Origin: JAAZHD01 sp012510895 | GTDB lineage: Bacteria > Bacillota > Clostridia > Caldicoprobacterales > DTU083 | Direction of reading: 5' to 3' | Length of the DNA: 64,000 bases | Assembly (NCBI GenBank): GCA_050951465.1 | Contig: JBMNJC010000024.1 | Span: 36,729 to 100,728 of the forward strand | Part shown: piece by piece, positions 44,482 through 53,608 of the stretch | How positions within the stretch are numbered: position 1 is the first letter of the stretch | How the letters are laid out: each line of letters opens with the position of its first letter | The notes under the pieces: generated by a model | What the model was told of the DNA's origin: nothing | Databases searched by the model: none | The model's input: only the letters and a program-made list of their open reading frames with translations | Program-made: the position numbers and the translations under genes

Positions 44482-45100
44482 TTCTTTTCCAGAATCTTAG
44501 TATAAATGCAATCGCCATTAGAATCGTTCCAATAAAAATACTTATTATGATATACTTTTCTTCTACAAATTTTCCGGCTCTTTTGGCTATTTCTTGTGTA
44601 TCGGCGTCGTTCTGTACATTATCTTTAATAGATGCCAGGGGATGACCAGTTGACCTGTCTGTATCGTACCCATCATAATTTGATGATGAATTTTTTACAG
44701 TTTCTGATTCCTTACTCTTCGCTTCTTCATTAATATGATCTAATGAAGCTATCTCTGATTCGTCTAATAATTTAACAGGTATCTTGGAGGTCACATTTTG
44801 GCTTAATAACAAAGCCAGCAGTATTATTGCAAAGAAAACAGCACCTCTCCTTACCCGGACCAGCATATTATCCTGCCAAATCTTATTTTTAACTTGATAA
44901 ATAATTCTATCGTGAAGTTTGGTAGGAGGGGTTTCTTCAGGTAAGCCTCTGACAATTTGCTTGATAACAGTCAACTCATAAACCTCCTGCCTGCAGGTAC
45001 AACAATGATCAAGATGGTTCTCTACCTGAATTGCCGCTGGGGGATCTAACCGGTTATCTGTATATTCTTCCAATAATTTTTTAAACTTGCATTTTTTCAA
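44474..45100 (-). CDS. Anti-sigma-factor-like membrane protein with zinc-finger (zf-HC2) domain
   Basis: The N-terminal ZAS-like motif VENHLDHCCTCRQEV (H-x3-C-x2-C) with an upstream Cys4 is typical of zinc-binding anti-sigma factors. Two membrane segments follow: AVFFAIILLALLL (about residues 87-100) and IIISIFIGTILMAIAFIL near the C terminus, with an acidic/Ser-rich loop between. No ECF sigma factor gene adjoins it, so its partner is elsewhere or it acts alone. It is transcribed towards polA, with a terminator between. Confidence 0.75.
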   Translation of the reverse strand: MKKCKFKKLLEEYTDNRLDPPAAIQVENHLDHCCTCRQEVYELTVIKQIVRGLPEETPPTKLHDRIIYQVKNKIWQDNMLVRVRRGAVFFAIILLALLLSQNVTSKIPVKLLDESEIASLDHINEEAKSKESETVKNSSSNYDGYDTDRSTGHPLASIKDNVQNDADTQEIAKRAGKFVEEKYIIISIFIGTILMAIAFILRFWKRKK

Positions 45101-45182
45101 ATCAATTTCCCCCTTTCATATATAAGATAGACGGAAAAATTGATCATTAGTTTCAAATGAAGGTTAATAATCTAGTTTTTAA

Positions 45183-46127
45183 TCATACTGTCACCTTGAT
45201 ATTTCTGCTCATATTATAAGGATGAAATATCTCTTCAATGGGATTAAACTTGTTATCAAAATGGACCGTTGCATGATGCATATATCTGTCATTAACATAA
45301 TAACGAAGATCTGTCATTATTGCTTTACCTTTGCCATTTTCTGTTTTCTCATAGGAAATATGATATTCTTTTGTAAAGTCCTGAAAAAACTGTCCCATTT
45401 CCGTTTTCATGACCAAATTCCTAATCCAGTCTTCAGTTTGTACCATACGATCCCGATAAACAATTTTCCTACATATCATACTAACCTTTCCGGTTAGAAT
45501 CTTTCGTTCTCCATACGCGATAAAATCCCAACTGAAAAACCCTTTCATTGAAGGAAGTAACACCAGACGTTTGACCGGAAAGTCTATAACTTTCATAATG
45601 AAAGAACTAGTATTTATTTTTCGATGAAGTCGAAAGAGCAAGTAAATAAGAAAAGCGCCTATACTTAATCCTGAATAAAACATATTAGTTTTATTAAACC
45701 AATAAACGAAAAAGGTTGTTGTAATTAAAAAAGGGTCTATAGAAAGCAATAGTCCATTCCCAATCCTTTTATCACAAAAAGGCCAGAATATTTTTGCTCC
45801 ATATGAGTTAAAAAGATCCAAACATATATGGGTTAGGCAGCCAATATATGTCCACATCAATATCTTCCAATAATTGCTGCCTGGGAATAAAAGGTGAACT
45901 AACAAGGCAATAACTACCGACAGAATCCCTGCACCTAAAAAGGAGTGACTTGCACCGCGATGGTTTTTTAGATATGAAAAATCTCCACGGTATTGCATAA
46001 TAATATCTCCATCAGGAATTATTGAGCCAATAAAACAAGCTAATGCCATAGGATTTGTTAAAACTCCGCTGCTGCCGCTGAAATTTCCGGCAGCAAGTCC
46101 TACCAAGCCATGAGTAATTGGATCCAA
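45183..46127 (-). CDS. DUF457/YdjM-type membrane-bound metal-dependent hydrolase
   Basis: A 314-residue protein whose start is the DUF457 signature: MDPITHGLVGLAAG, IPDGDIIMQYRGDFSYLKNHRGASHS and GCLTHICLDLFNSYGAKIFWPF, with conserved His and Asp residues likely to bind metal. Five hydrophobic segments follow; a C-terminal cytoplasmic domain of about 120 residues is beta-rich. The family is related to LexA-regulated YdjM and phospholipase-type hydrolases, with no proven substrate. It borders IS copy 2. Confidence 0.8.
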   Translation of the reverse strand: MDPITHGLVGLAAGNFSGSSGVLTNPMALACFIGSIIPDGDIIMQYRGDFSYLKNHRGASHSFLGAGILSVVIALLVHLLFPGSNYWKILMWTYIGCLTHICLDLFNSYGAKIFWPFCDKRIGNGLLLSIDPFLITTTFFVYWFNKTNMFYSGLSIGAFLIYLLFRLHRKINTSSFIMKVIDFPVKRLVLLPSMKGFFSWDFIAYGERKILTGKVSMICRKIVYRDRMVQTEDWIRNLVMKTEMGQFFQDFTKEYHISYEKTENGKGKAIMTDLRYYVNDRYMHHATVHFDNKFNPIEEIFHPYNMSRNIKVTV

Positions 46128-46206
46128 CCAGTCTCGTCCTTTCTAGTTTACATAAAGTAAAACACAATCTTTATAAGATTATCATAGATTTGACTTATAT
46201 GATAGT

Positions 46207-46223
46207 ATTATAGGAAAAAAATA
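46207..46223 (+). repeat. 17-bp target duplication, left of IS copy 2
   Basis: ATTATAGGAAAAAAATA, repeated perfectly at 48034-48050. Confidence 0.93.
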
Positions 46224-46293
46224 TGTCAATAATCTATGAAAATGTCACCTAAAAGCGAGTGGTTTTAATCAGTGAAAATGTCACCTTTACACC

Positions 46294-46614
46294 AAAAAAT
46301 ATACTAAGTAAAATCTACATCGCTAATGAGCATGTCAAGGGCCAAAAGCGTGGCTTATCCTTGACATACTCATTCCGCCATGCTGAGGGCTTACTTGCCG
46401 AGGGATGAAGGGAGAAAGCAAGCTAGAACACATATCCATACCCCCCGGAATTACCAGTATAGCATGGCGGCCGCTAACAACGAGCATTTTCAGATAAAGG
46501 CGCCTCGGGAATCAGCTAAAAAAGCAAGCTTTTCGCATTTAAGCGATAAAAAAGAGCATGGCGAAACAAGCCCTTGCAACAAATGGGGGTAAAAGGGTAT
46601 GATAGTATTATGGT
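46294..46614 (-). ncRNA. Conserved structured non-coding tail of IS copy 2 (candidate RNA)
   Basis: The same structure as in copy 1, read on the minus strand; the long hairpin lies at 46325-46374. The sequence appears identical to copy 1, so it adds no covariation. Confidence 0.5.
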
Positions 46615-47958
46615 TTAGGCCCATGCTCTGGTGGAACTGAATAAATCATTTAGCATTTCAATGATTTCAGTATCCGTTTCCTCATACGAGAGCATGGGTT
46701 TTTTATCTGGCGATTGGCGCCATGGGTGGTCATATGCAGGTCTAACTCTTTTACGGCATTGTTCTCGGCCTTGTGACTTAGAAGAACCTGCAACGGCCTT
46801 TTTAGGACGTTCAGCCAGTGCCTTGGTGTCATATACAACATCGGCATAAATAGCTTTTACACCGATTTTGGAGCTGCTTAAAACGGTAAGTTTGGCCTTT
46901 GGCATGGCAGCTGCTTTTTCACCGTTTTTAGCGAGCTGATAATATTGGCCTTTGTATGAGAAAGCTGAACTCTCGATAATGGTGCGCTCCTCTTTTATAC
47001 AAAGAATATAGTCAAGATTGATGCTTGGCTCCAAGGCTCTAAAGGCTGGCGTGGGATCTTCTGGTTCCACTCCGAATTTCTTGTTATATTCATCAATAAA
47101 CGCTGCTAAGAAGGCATTTGCAGCTTCCATGGTAGTGATACCATGGATCTTGAACTCAACAGGAAGCCTGCTTTGGAGAGTGCCCCATAGCCTTTCAATA
47201 CGGCCTTTGGCTTGGGGGGAACTAGCTTTAATAATATTAATGCCCAGCTCCTCCATGGCTCTACCAAATTGGGTGAGGTTAACTACTTTGCCATCTAATT
47301 GTTCTTCAATAGATAACTTGCCATCATTGGGAGAGACAAATATAGTATGGCGATCGCAGTAGAGGCTGGTTGGAATACCGTGATTCGTAACTACTTGTCT
47401 TACAATTTCAAAGTATCCTTCCATACACTCATTGGGAGTAAAGTAAAGGGCAAGAATCTCGCCTGTAGCATCATCTATGGCACCATGAAGGTCAAAGCAT
47501 TCTTCGCCAATAATCCATTCATGGGGAGATGCATCAATTTGAACCAACATACCTTTTTGAGGCTTTCTTTTCCTCCTATGATGCGCCTTACGTTTACGAT
47601 GACTTTTGGGGCTCTTGATACCTGCTTCTATTAAAACCCTATGCACTGTAGAGTAACTTACTTGGATCTCCTCGTACTTTTCAAGAAGTTCCTGAAAGTG
47701 ATTAAAATTGGCTTCTTCATACTTAGTCTGCTTAAGCTCGATGATAGAATCTCTGGTTTTATCCGGTACAGCATGCTTTGGTTTACGACCTCTATTTTTA
47801 TGGATGATGAACGCAGCTCCTTCTTGAATAACTCCTCCTTTTAATCGTATTACTTGGCGTTCACTGAGGTTTAAAAGCTCGGCAGCCTCTCGGATGGTTA
47901 TTACCTTATCGATAGTTTGATTAATGACTCTGAGCCTGGTTATCTCTTTTTGAGTCAT
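46615..47958 (-). CDS. IS1202-like transposase, copy 2
   Basis: Identical in protein sequence to copy 1 (447 residues from the ATG at 47958, AAAGGAG in front), with an intact HTH and DDE core. Confidence 0.93.
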   Translation of the reverse strand: MTQKEITRLRVINQTIDKVITIREAAELLNLSERQVIRLKGGVIQEGAAFIIHKNRGRKPKHAVPDKTRDSIIELKQTKYEEANFNHFQELLEKYEEIQVSYSTVHRVLIEAGIKSPKSHRKRKAHHRRKRKPQKGMLVQIDASPHEWIIGEECFDLHGAIDDATGEILALYFTPNECMEGYFEIVRQVVTNHGIPTSLYCDRHTIFVSPNDGKLSIEEQLDGKVVNLTQFGRAMEELGINIIKASSPQAKGRIERLWGTLQSRLPVEFKIHGITTMEAANAFLAAFIDEYNKKFGVEPEDPTPAFRALEPSINLDYILCIKEERTIIESSAFSYKGQYYQLAKNGEKAAAMPKAKLTVLSSSKIGVKAIYADVVYDTKALAERPKKAVAGSSKSQGREQCRKRVRPAYDHPWRQSPDKKPMLSYEETDTEIIEMLNDLFSSTRAWA

Positions 47959-48033
47959 GTTGAATATCTCCTTTCGCATACATGACATTTTATCAGAATA
48001 AATTCAACATGACATTATCATAGAATAACTACA

Positions 48034-48050
48034 ATTATAGGAAAAAAATA
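48034..48050 (+). repeat. 17-bp target duplication, right of IS copy 2
   Basis: Perfect copy of 46207-46223. It abuts the TTGCAA -35 of the tRNA-Leu(CAA) promoter. Confidence 0.93.
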
Positions 48051-48079
48051 TTGCAAAGTGTTTTTTGTTATGTTATTAT
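48051..48079 (+). promoter_or_regulatory. Promoter of tRNA-Leu(CAA)
   Basis: TTGCAA (48051-48056), 17-base spacer ending in an extended TGT, and TATTAT (48074-48079), 34 bases before the tRNA. Confidence 0.7.
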
Positions 48080-48113
48080 ATTTATTGCCGTTAGTTAATC
48101 ATAAGTATGAAAT

Positions 48114-48200
48114 GCCGGTGTGATGGAATTGGCAGACGTGCGGGACTCAAAATCCCGTGGTAGCAATACCGTGTCGGTTCGACTCCGACCGCCGGCACCA
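48114..48200 (+). tRNA. tRNA-Leu (anticodon CAA), CCA encoded
   Basis: Acceptor GCCGGTG/CGCCGGC (one T-G pair), anticodon arm CGGGA-CTCAAAA-TCCCG giving CAA, a long variable arm, T arm GTCGG-TTCGACT-CCGAC, and genomic CCA. Confidence 0.95.
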
Positions 48201-48207
48201 GAAAAAC

Positions 48208-48230
48208 AGGCTTCCTTTATGAGGAAGCCT
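48208..48230. terminator. Terminator between tRNA-Leu(CAA) and the isomerase gene
   Basis: AGGCTTCC/GGAAGCCT stem with a seven-base loop; T-rich after it on the plus strand and A-rich before it, so it may act for both converging genes. Confidence 0.75.
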
Positions 48231-48264
48231 TTAATGTTTTATATAACTCTAATTCCTGGAAATC

Positions 48265-49092
48265 TCAATATTTCTTAAGAATATCTTCCAGAATTTTTTT
48301 TGCTTTTAAAATATCTTCTTTCTGACGGGGACCTGAGATCTCCCTCTCTATGATCAGAGCACCTTTGAAATTATACTTATGTAAACGATCGATCAAACGT
48401 GGAAAATCAACCAAACCTTCTCCTACTGGAGTTTCCTGACCCAAATGCTTTCCGTTATTTGGATACATTCCATCCTTAACATGTACTCCCCGAACTAGAT
48501 CCTTATATATATCCACTGCATCTACGGGATTTCCTTTACCATATAACAGCAAATTCGCAGGATCCAAATTTATACCTAAATTGTCCAATCCAACATCTTC
48601 TATAGTTCTAATTAGAGTAATAGGTGTTTCCTGACCGGTTTCAAAATTAAAGTATAGACCTAAGGAATCACAATAGGCAGCAACATCCCTTATAGCTACT
48701 ACTGTTTCTCGGTATTCCGTTGTAGAGGGGTTTTCTGGTATGAATCCAACATGTGTTGTTACGTCGGTTACTCCCAGCTTTTTTGCAAATTCGGCTCCTT
48801 TTTTCAAAGCCTCTATCCTTACATAACGAAATTCCTTAGGCACTAATCCAAGAGTAGAAGGTCCATCAATAAAATTCCATACTTTCGGTCCTGGCCATCC
48901 AACCCAAAGGCTGGAAATCTTAATCTTATTTCCTAAAACTTCTTTTAGCCTGACAGCATTTTCTTCTGTAAAATTATCAGGATCCCATGCACTAACTTGG
49001 CAGGTATCAAGTCCCAATGACTCTATCTGTTGTGCACCTTCCTTCAGCAAACTCTCTAATGATACTATTACTCCTATGTCTAATTCATACAT
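48265..49092 (-). CDS. Sugar phosphate isomerase/epimerase (xylose isomerase-like TIM barrel)
   Basis: A 275-residue AP-endonuclease-2/IolE-type barrel. Metal-ligand segments are visible: TTHVGFIP, YFNFETGQETP, GINLDPANLLLYG, VRGVHVKDGMYP and GALIIEREISG near the C terminus. Such enzymes epimerise keto sugars or inosose-type compounds. It starts 43 bases after a Gfo/Idh/MocA dehydrogenase gene, a common pairing for inositol or unusual-sugar catabolism; the substrate is unknown. Confidence 0.85.
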   Translation of the reverse strand: MYELDIGVIVSLESLLKEGAQQIESLGLDTCQVSAWDPDNFTEENAVRLKEVLGNKIKISSLWVGWPGPKVWNFIDGPSTLGLVPKEFRYVRIEALKKGAEFAKKLGVTDVTTHVGFIPENPSTTEYRETVVAIRDVAAYCDSLGLYFNFETGQETPITLIRTIEDVGLDNLGINLDPANLLLYGKGNPVDAVDIYKDLVRGVHVKDGMYPNNGKHLGQETPVGEGLVDFPRLIDRLHKYNFKGALIIEREISGPRQKEDILKAKKILEDILKKY

Positions 49093-49135
49093 TTATACTC
49101 ACCCCTTCTTAATTAACAGCTTATTTATACAGCTG

Positions 49136-50347
49136 TTATTTGAATTTTATTCCCCTAAAACTGCTTACTTCATCCAAATTAACCTTCACACTAGGATTTG
49201 CCCATGAATACCCCATTTCATCTGGCAGTTTATTTTTATGGTAGCATTCTAAAGAATCTTCATATAAACCGTCAATAACATAACCTGCAGGATTTACTTC
49301 CCTAATACGGAGTTTTTCATCAAAACTAGTTATGTCCATATAATCAAATACAGCATTACATACTTTTAAATGAGGCAGTACAGTGTACAGCCCACAAACA
49401 GGTTTTCTGTTATATCTGATATCATCCATCATTAGAAGTATTTTATAAACAGTTTCATCAGGACTTTGTGGAGCTCCATAGTCTTTTATGCTTCCATCTT
49501 CCATCTTTGCAATAATGTTAGGGTTTTCGTTTTGATTAAAATATACAACTCCTTTTTCAAATTCATATATGAATTGTGGATCAGAATTCTTTTCGCCTGC
49601 ATGGGTTGCACAGTATAAGAACTGACTGTCATCTCCAAAGCTGCCTCTTATAAAACAGGTATCAAAGCTCTCTATATCTCTTGCCCTGTATACACTGCCT
49701 TCAATTATCTTCGGCATTTTGGATTTTTCCATTGAATCGCCCAATATAAAGAATATATTATGAAGATAATGTGCCGTTGCATTAGTTGCAATTGAGTCTA
49801 ATACCCACTCTCCTCTTTTGTCACGTATTTTGCCTTTCCATCCATCAGGATTATAATAATCATCACCGCGTTTCCAGGAAATATGTGTTTTTAAAAAGAT
49901 CGGTTTTCCAAAAATACCTTTCAGTATATCTTCCTTTAAACGACGAATAGGGTTGGAAAATGACCATTGAAACCCTACACCCAGCAACCTATTCGTCTCA
50001 TCCATTACCTTTTGAATCTCATATGCATCTTGTAATGTTGGCACTAAGGGTTTTTCACATAATACATGAGAACCGTTTTTCAAAGCTGTTATAACTTGTT
50101 CTTTATGTACTGAAATAGGTGAGGCAATAATAACTAAATCCGCCTTATTATTCATATAAAACTGATCCAGCGTATCATAAGTTGGTATACCTTGTTTTTT
50201 AAATTCAGGGTATCTTACGGCGTTTTGAACATATGGATCAATAATAGCTTCCAATACATAAGAATTTTTGTCTATATAGTTTTCAAGTAAATTTAAATAA
50301 GTGTTACCGTATCCTGAAGCCCCTACTAAAACAATTTTAATTTGCAT
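49136..50347 (-). CDS. Gfo/Idh/MocA family NAD(P)-dependent oxidoreductase
   Basis: A 403-residue protein with a nucleotide-binding N-terminus (KIVLVGASGYGNTYLNLL), the family ADLVIIASPISVHKEQVITALKNGSHVLCEKPL stretch including the E-K-P catalytic-type motif, and a C-terminal alpha/beta substrate domain. It oxidises or reduces a sugar or cyclitol. It has a long C-terminal region and no signal peptide. Probably cotranscribed with the isomerase. Confidence 0.88.
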   Translation of the reverse strand: MQIKIVLVGASGYGNTYLNLLENYIDKNSYVLEAIIDPYVQNAVRYPEFKKQGIPTYDTLDQFYMNNKADLVIIASPISVHKEQVITALKNGSHVLCEKPLVPTLQDAYEIQKVMDETNRLLGVGFQWSFSNPIRRLKEDILKGIFGKPIFLKTHISWKRGDDYYNPDGWKGKIRDKRGEWVLDSIATNATAHYLHNIFFILGDSMEKSKMPKIIEGSVYRARDIESFDTCFIRGSFGDDSQFLYCATHAGEKNSDPQFIYEFEKGVVYFNQNENPNIIAKMEDGSIKDYGAPQSPDETVYKILLMMDDIRYNRKPVCGLYTVLPHLKVCNAVFDYMDITSFDEKLRIREVNPAGYVIDGLYEDSLECYHKNKLPDEMGYSWANPSVKVNLDEVSSFRGIKFK

Positions 50348-50473
50348 TTTATCATCTCTTTCTTTATTTTTGAAAAATGGTTTAATTAATTATACCAAAA
50401 CCAGAAAAGTTCTACAATTATGTTTCAATTATTAGTTTTCCATTTATTAAGTTTATAAAACACTTATCAGAAA

Positions 50474-50504
50474 AAGGCAGACATCTTAATAAGCTGTCTG
50501 CCTT
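50474..50504 (-). terminator. Terminator after the coat-like gene
   Basis: AAAGGCAGACA/TGTCTGCCTTT stem with a nine-base loop, followed on the minus strand by T-rich sequence. Confidence 0.8.
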
Positions 50505-50522
50505 TATTAATTATATTATTTC

Positions 50523-51251
50523 TTATTCTTCTTCTGATTCTGTTTCTTCCATTAGCATTCTAGGTCTGTCTTTTTTTTTGTCAAGTATGTCTTCTAATTG
50601 AGGGGGGAATAATGGCCTTTTAAATATATCGTCACAAACTGACTCTGCAAATTCTTCACAAGGCGGAATATCGCAGAACCCAAAAGAAGGCACCAAAAGC
50701 TCTACCTTAGCAACGATTTTCAGTATTATGGTGATACAAACGTCAACTTCAAATCTGAAGGTATCACCCGGTATAAATCTGCCGGAAACACAAATTGCAT
50801 TTACAATGCTTTCCAATTGAAATGGAATTACAGATTCATCAGGTACGTAAAGAACCACATCTTTATTGATGGATATCACTGCCTTGCCGCTGCCTTGCCT
50901 GCCCTCGCAGTCCTCAAAAATAACCTCTATAGGAATCTCTACCTTGGTTCTCACCCTGGCGAAGTTAGGGCGATCAGGCAAACGATCTATACGGGTACCA
51001 ACCAGATTTCCTTTAGTAGTAGTGCTCCTGCAGCTAATAAAGGTCAATGGAGGTACAAAATTTACACAACCCTTGCTGATCTCTGTTAGAACAATCCTTA
51101 CATCCTCCAATGTTTCCTGTTGTAGGCAGGAATCATATACTTTATTTACTTGAATGCATACTTTCTCGTGTATTTTTCTTAATCCATCAAAGCCAATTCT
51201 TCCCGGGCAGCGAGGATTACCTTCATTTTTATAGGAATAAAAAGACATCAA
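50523..51251 (-). CDS. Putative spore-surface or coat protein, conserved clostridial hypothetical
   Basis: A 242-residue Cys-containing protein with no signal peptide: N-terminal RCPGRIGFDGLRK...EKVCIQVNKVYDSCLQQET, repeated beta-type segments and an acidic tail ETESEEE. The VCIQVNKVYDSC motif and repeated structure resemble exosporium/coat proteins of clostridia (DUF3794-like), but this is by impression; I do not recognise the family with certainty. It is monocistronic, with a terminator, and divergent from a propeller-type protein, a layout seen for coat genes. Confidence 0.5.
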   Translation of the reverse strand: MMSFYSYKNEGNPRCPGRIGFDGLRKIHEKVCIQVNKVYDSCLQQETLEDVRIVLTEISKGCVNFVPPLTFISCRSTTTKGNLVGTRIDRLPDRPNFARVRTKVEIPIEVIFEDCEGRQGSGKAVISINKDVVLYVPDESVIPFQLESIVNAICVSGRFIPGDTFRFEVDVCITIILKIVAKVELLVPSFGFCDIPPCEEFAESVCDDIFKRPLFPPQLEDILDKKKDRPRMLMEETESEEE

Positions 51252-51401
51252 TTAACCTCCTTTACCAAAGAGAATAGTAATGAGAAACATGTTCTCACTA
51301 GCATGATATGTAAATGCATAATCGATTGTGTCTTAATGGGTGCTAATTTGGTCTAATTTTTCATAAGTTTTAAAGAAACAAGGTACAGGGAGTGAATTTT
51401 C

Positions 51402-53006
51402 ATGATTTCTACAGGAAATTTTTGTTTAGTGGAAGAATCCCTTGGGAAACAATGGTACTTTACTTTAACAGATGAACAAGTAATTGAATATAGATGGAAA
51501 CAAGATGAATCCTGGACACCCCCTATAAGGATAGATAGACAGCCTGTGAAAAGGTTTAGTGTAACGATAGACGAAAACGACAGAATTTATCTGCTTGCTT
51601 ATAATTCATTAAAACAATTAATTCATTATGAATGGAATGGACAAAAGTGGTTTCACCGCATACTTTATCGTATATCTTCAAGATTTGAGAATATTTCCTA
51701 TATCGGTTTGGTTGCTAACATGTCTCAGATTCATCTATTATTCTATGTGGAAAATTCATTAAAGAAAGCTCAGGAATCATTGATTCATTCCTGTCTTAGA
51801 AATGGTAAATGGCACAGTAATATACTGATGACATTCTTAACAGACCAAACTGTGACTCCACAATTATTTAAATGTGATGCGAGAGGCAATCTTTACTTTT
51901 TATATACCAGAGAAAATAAATCTCAAACCAGAAGTTATGCTTTATATTATGATACAGATCAAGAATCTTGGTTCAAACCTGTAAATGTATTCCAAAAGTC
52001 AGGCAAACACAAGAATTTCAACGGCCAAATAGATGATGCCGGAACGCTTCATTTGGTTTGGACAGAAACAGCCGAAGATGATTATCGTCTGAATTATATA
52101 AATTTAGCGCCTGACATTAGAAATCAAAAGACAGATACAGTTTGTATATATGAAGGAAGTGAAGAAATCCAGAGCCCTATTCTGTATATAGGTAAAGATA
52201 TGCATTGTATTTGGACTCAAGGAGAAAAGATATATATTAGTATTAATGATTACAATAAAAATCATTGGAAAAGTCCTGATATAATCAATGAAAAAAATTT
52301 TACGTCTTATTTCAGAATAAATAAGACGTTAGATGGTCGGGCATATGAGTTAATTGAAATCGGTGATGGTTTCCCTCATTTTAAATGGAACTTAGAATCT
52401 CTTTTATTTGGCAGTATATTAAAATCTACGAATTACATAACTTCACAATCTGTAAACATCAATGAAAAAGACTACAAGCAACCCAGAAAAAATGAAATAA
52501 CACTCCAAGAAAATTCCGTTTTTCCGAACCCAAACGATAAAAACCCAGATTTGCAAAGCTTGTGGAAGAAAAATATTGTCAAAGCAGTAGAGCCGCTTAA
52601 GAAAGAATTAATGGATATTCAAAATCGTATGGATGACTTTTATGCTGCCTTATATCAGTTGCAAGATTATATACATCAAAAAGATAAACTCTCTTTTCAA
52701 ACAGAAGCACAAATACGAAAACTTGCGTTTGAACTGGATCAGTTAAGATCGTTATACCGGAAATCCGATACAGAAATACAAACTTTGGACTATGCTGATG
52801 AAAGGAGCAATGAAGCAGAGCACAAACATAATAAAGCTGAATGGACTAAGCAGGCAGAACCCCATAGCAAAGAAGAAGAAAATAGGCCGGAGAAACAAGG
52901 AGCAAATGAGAATGTAAAGCCGCTGCAAAATATAGATCATGGTAATGGCAAGATTCAACTTGGAGAAGTAAGCATATTGATTAATCCGGAAAATGATCAG
53001 TTGTAA
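51402..53006 (+). CDS. Hypothetical protein: beta-propeller-like N-terminal half plus C-terminal coiled coil
   Basis: In 534 residues, the first about 330 show a repeating aromatic pattern of roughly 50 residues (IEYRWKQDESW, IHYEWNGQKWF, IHSCLRNGKWH, LYYDTDQESWF, INDYNKNHWK), typical of six- or seven-bladed propellers. From about residue 390 to 450 there is a coiled coil (KELMDIQNRMDDFYAALYQLQDYI), then a highly charged low-complexity Glu/Lys stretch and a short hydrophobic end. There is no signal peptide or membrane segment. Divergence from the coat-like gene suggests a sporulation role, an inference only. Confidence 0.55.
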   Translation: MISTGNFCLVEESLGKQWYFTLTDEQVIEYRWKQDESWTPPIRIDRQPVKRFSVTIDENDRIYLLAYNSLKQLIHYEWNGQKWFHRILYRISSRFENISYIGLVANMSQIHLLFYVENSLKKAQESLIHSCLRNGKWHSNILMTFLTDQTVTPQLFKCDARGNLYFLYTRENKSQTRSYALYYDTDQESWFKPVNVFQKSGKHKNFNGQIDDAGTLHLVWTETAEDDYRLNYINLAPDIRNQKTDTVCIYEGSEEIQSPILYIGKDMHCIWTQGEKIYISINDYNKNHWKSPDIINEKNFTSYFRINKTLDGRAYELIEIGDGFPHFKWNLESLLFGSILKSTNYITSQSVNINEKDYKQPRKNEITLQENSVFPNPNDKNPDLQSLWKKNIVKAVEPLKKELMDIQNRMDDFYAALYQLQDYIHQKDKLSFQTEAQIRKLAFELDQLRSLYRKSDTEIQTLDYADERSNEAEHKHNKAEWTKQAEPHSKEEENRPEKQGANENVKPLQNIDHGNGKIQLGEVSILINPENDQL

Positions 53007-53019
53007 AAACAGAATGCTC

Positions 53020-53604
53020 TTAATCTAAAAATACCTCTAATTGGTTTAACAATTCCATTATACCTTTCTTGGTAAGTACAGAACATGGGATAATTGGGAT
53101 CTCCTTTGAGAATCCCAAAAGCAATCTCAATTTTTCAGCCTGCGGTTTTATCCTGGTTTTTCCAAGCTTATCAGACTTGGAAGCAACCAGGACAACAGGT
53201 ATATCATAATATCTGATCCATTCTGCCATTTGTTTGTCTTCCAAAGTAGGATCATGGCGGATATCTATTACCATTATAATTAACTTTAATGAATTTGCTT
53301 TATTAAAATATTCATTAATCATTTTGGCCCACTGCTTCTGTTCGGCTTTAGGTACGCGTGCATATCCGTAACCTGGTAAGTCTACAAGGTAAAAATTATC
53401 GTTAATTAGGAAAAAATTAATGAGCTTTGTTTTTCCCGGTTGTCCACTAACACGGGCCAGGTTTTTTTGGTTTGTCAGGGCATTTATAAGAGATGATTTG
53501 CCTACATTGGACTTTCCCACCATTGCAATGTGAGAAAGTCCATCCTTAGGATATCCTGATGTATTTATCGCACTTGTAATAAATTCAGCTTTTTTGATCA
53601 ACAT
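53020..53604 (-). CDS. engB: Ribosome biogenesis GTPase EngB (YsxC)
   Basis: A 194-residue GTPase with G1 GKSNVGKSSLINAL, G2-region GKTKLINFF, G3 DLPGYGYARVP, G4 SKSDKLGK and G5 PCSVLTKKG. It assists 50S subunit assembly. It starts four bases after lon, as in B. subtilis. Confidence 0.96.
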   Translation of the reverse strand: MLIKKAEFITSAINTSGYPKDGLSHIAMVGKSNVGKSSLINALTNQKNLARVSGQPGKTKLINFFLINDNFYLVDLPGYGYARVPKAEQKQWAKMINEYFNKANSLKLIIMVIDIRHDPTLEDKQMAEWIRYYDIPVVLVASKSDKLGKTRIKPQAEKLRLLLGFSKEIPIIPCSVLTKKGIMELLNQLEVFLD

Positions 53605-53608
53605 AATA

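Larger units (their letters stand above)
46224..48033 (-). mobile_element. IS1202-like insertion sequence, copy 2
   Basis: A 1,810-bp copy in opposite orientation to copy 1, with the same TGT/ACA ends, the same length and an identical transposase protein. It has its own 17-bp target duplication, different from that of copy 1, so it arose by independent transposition. Confidence 0.92.

Noticed and set aside
36952..48033. Composite transposon made of IS copies 1 and 2
   Set aside because: Each copy has its own distinct duplication, so the copies inserted independently, and the segment between them is ordinary housekeeping DNA.
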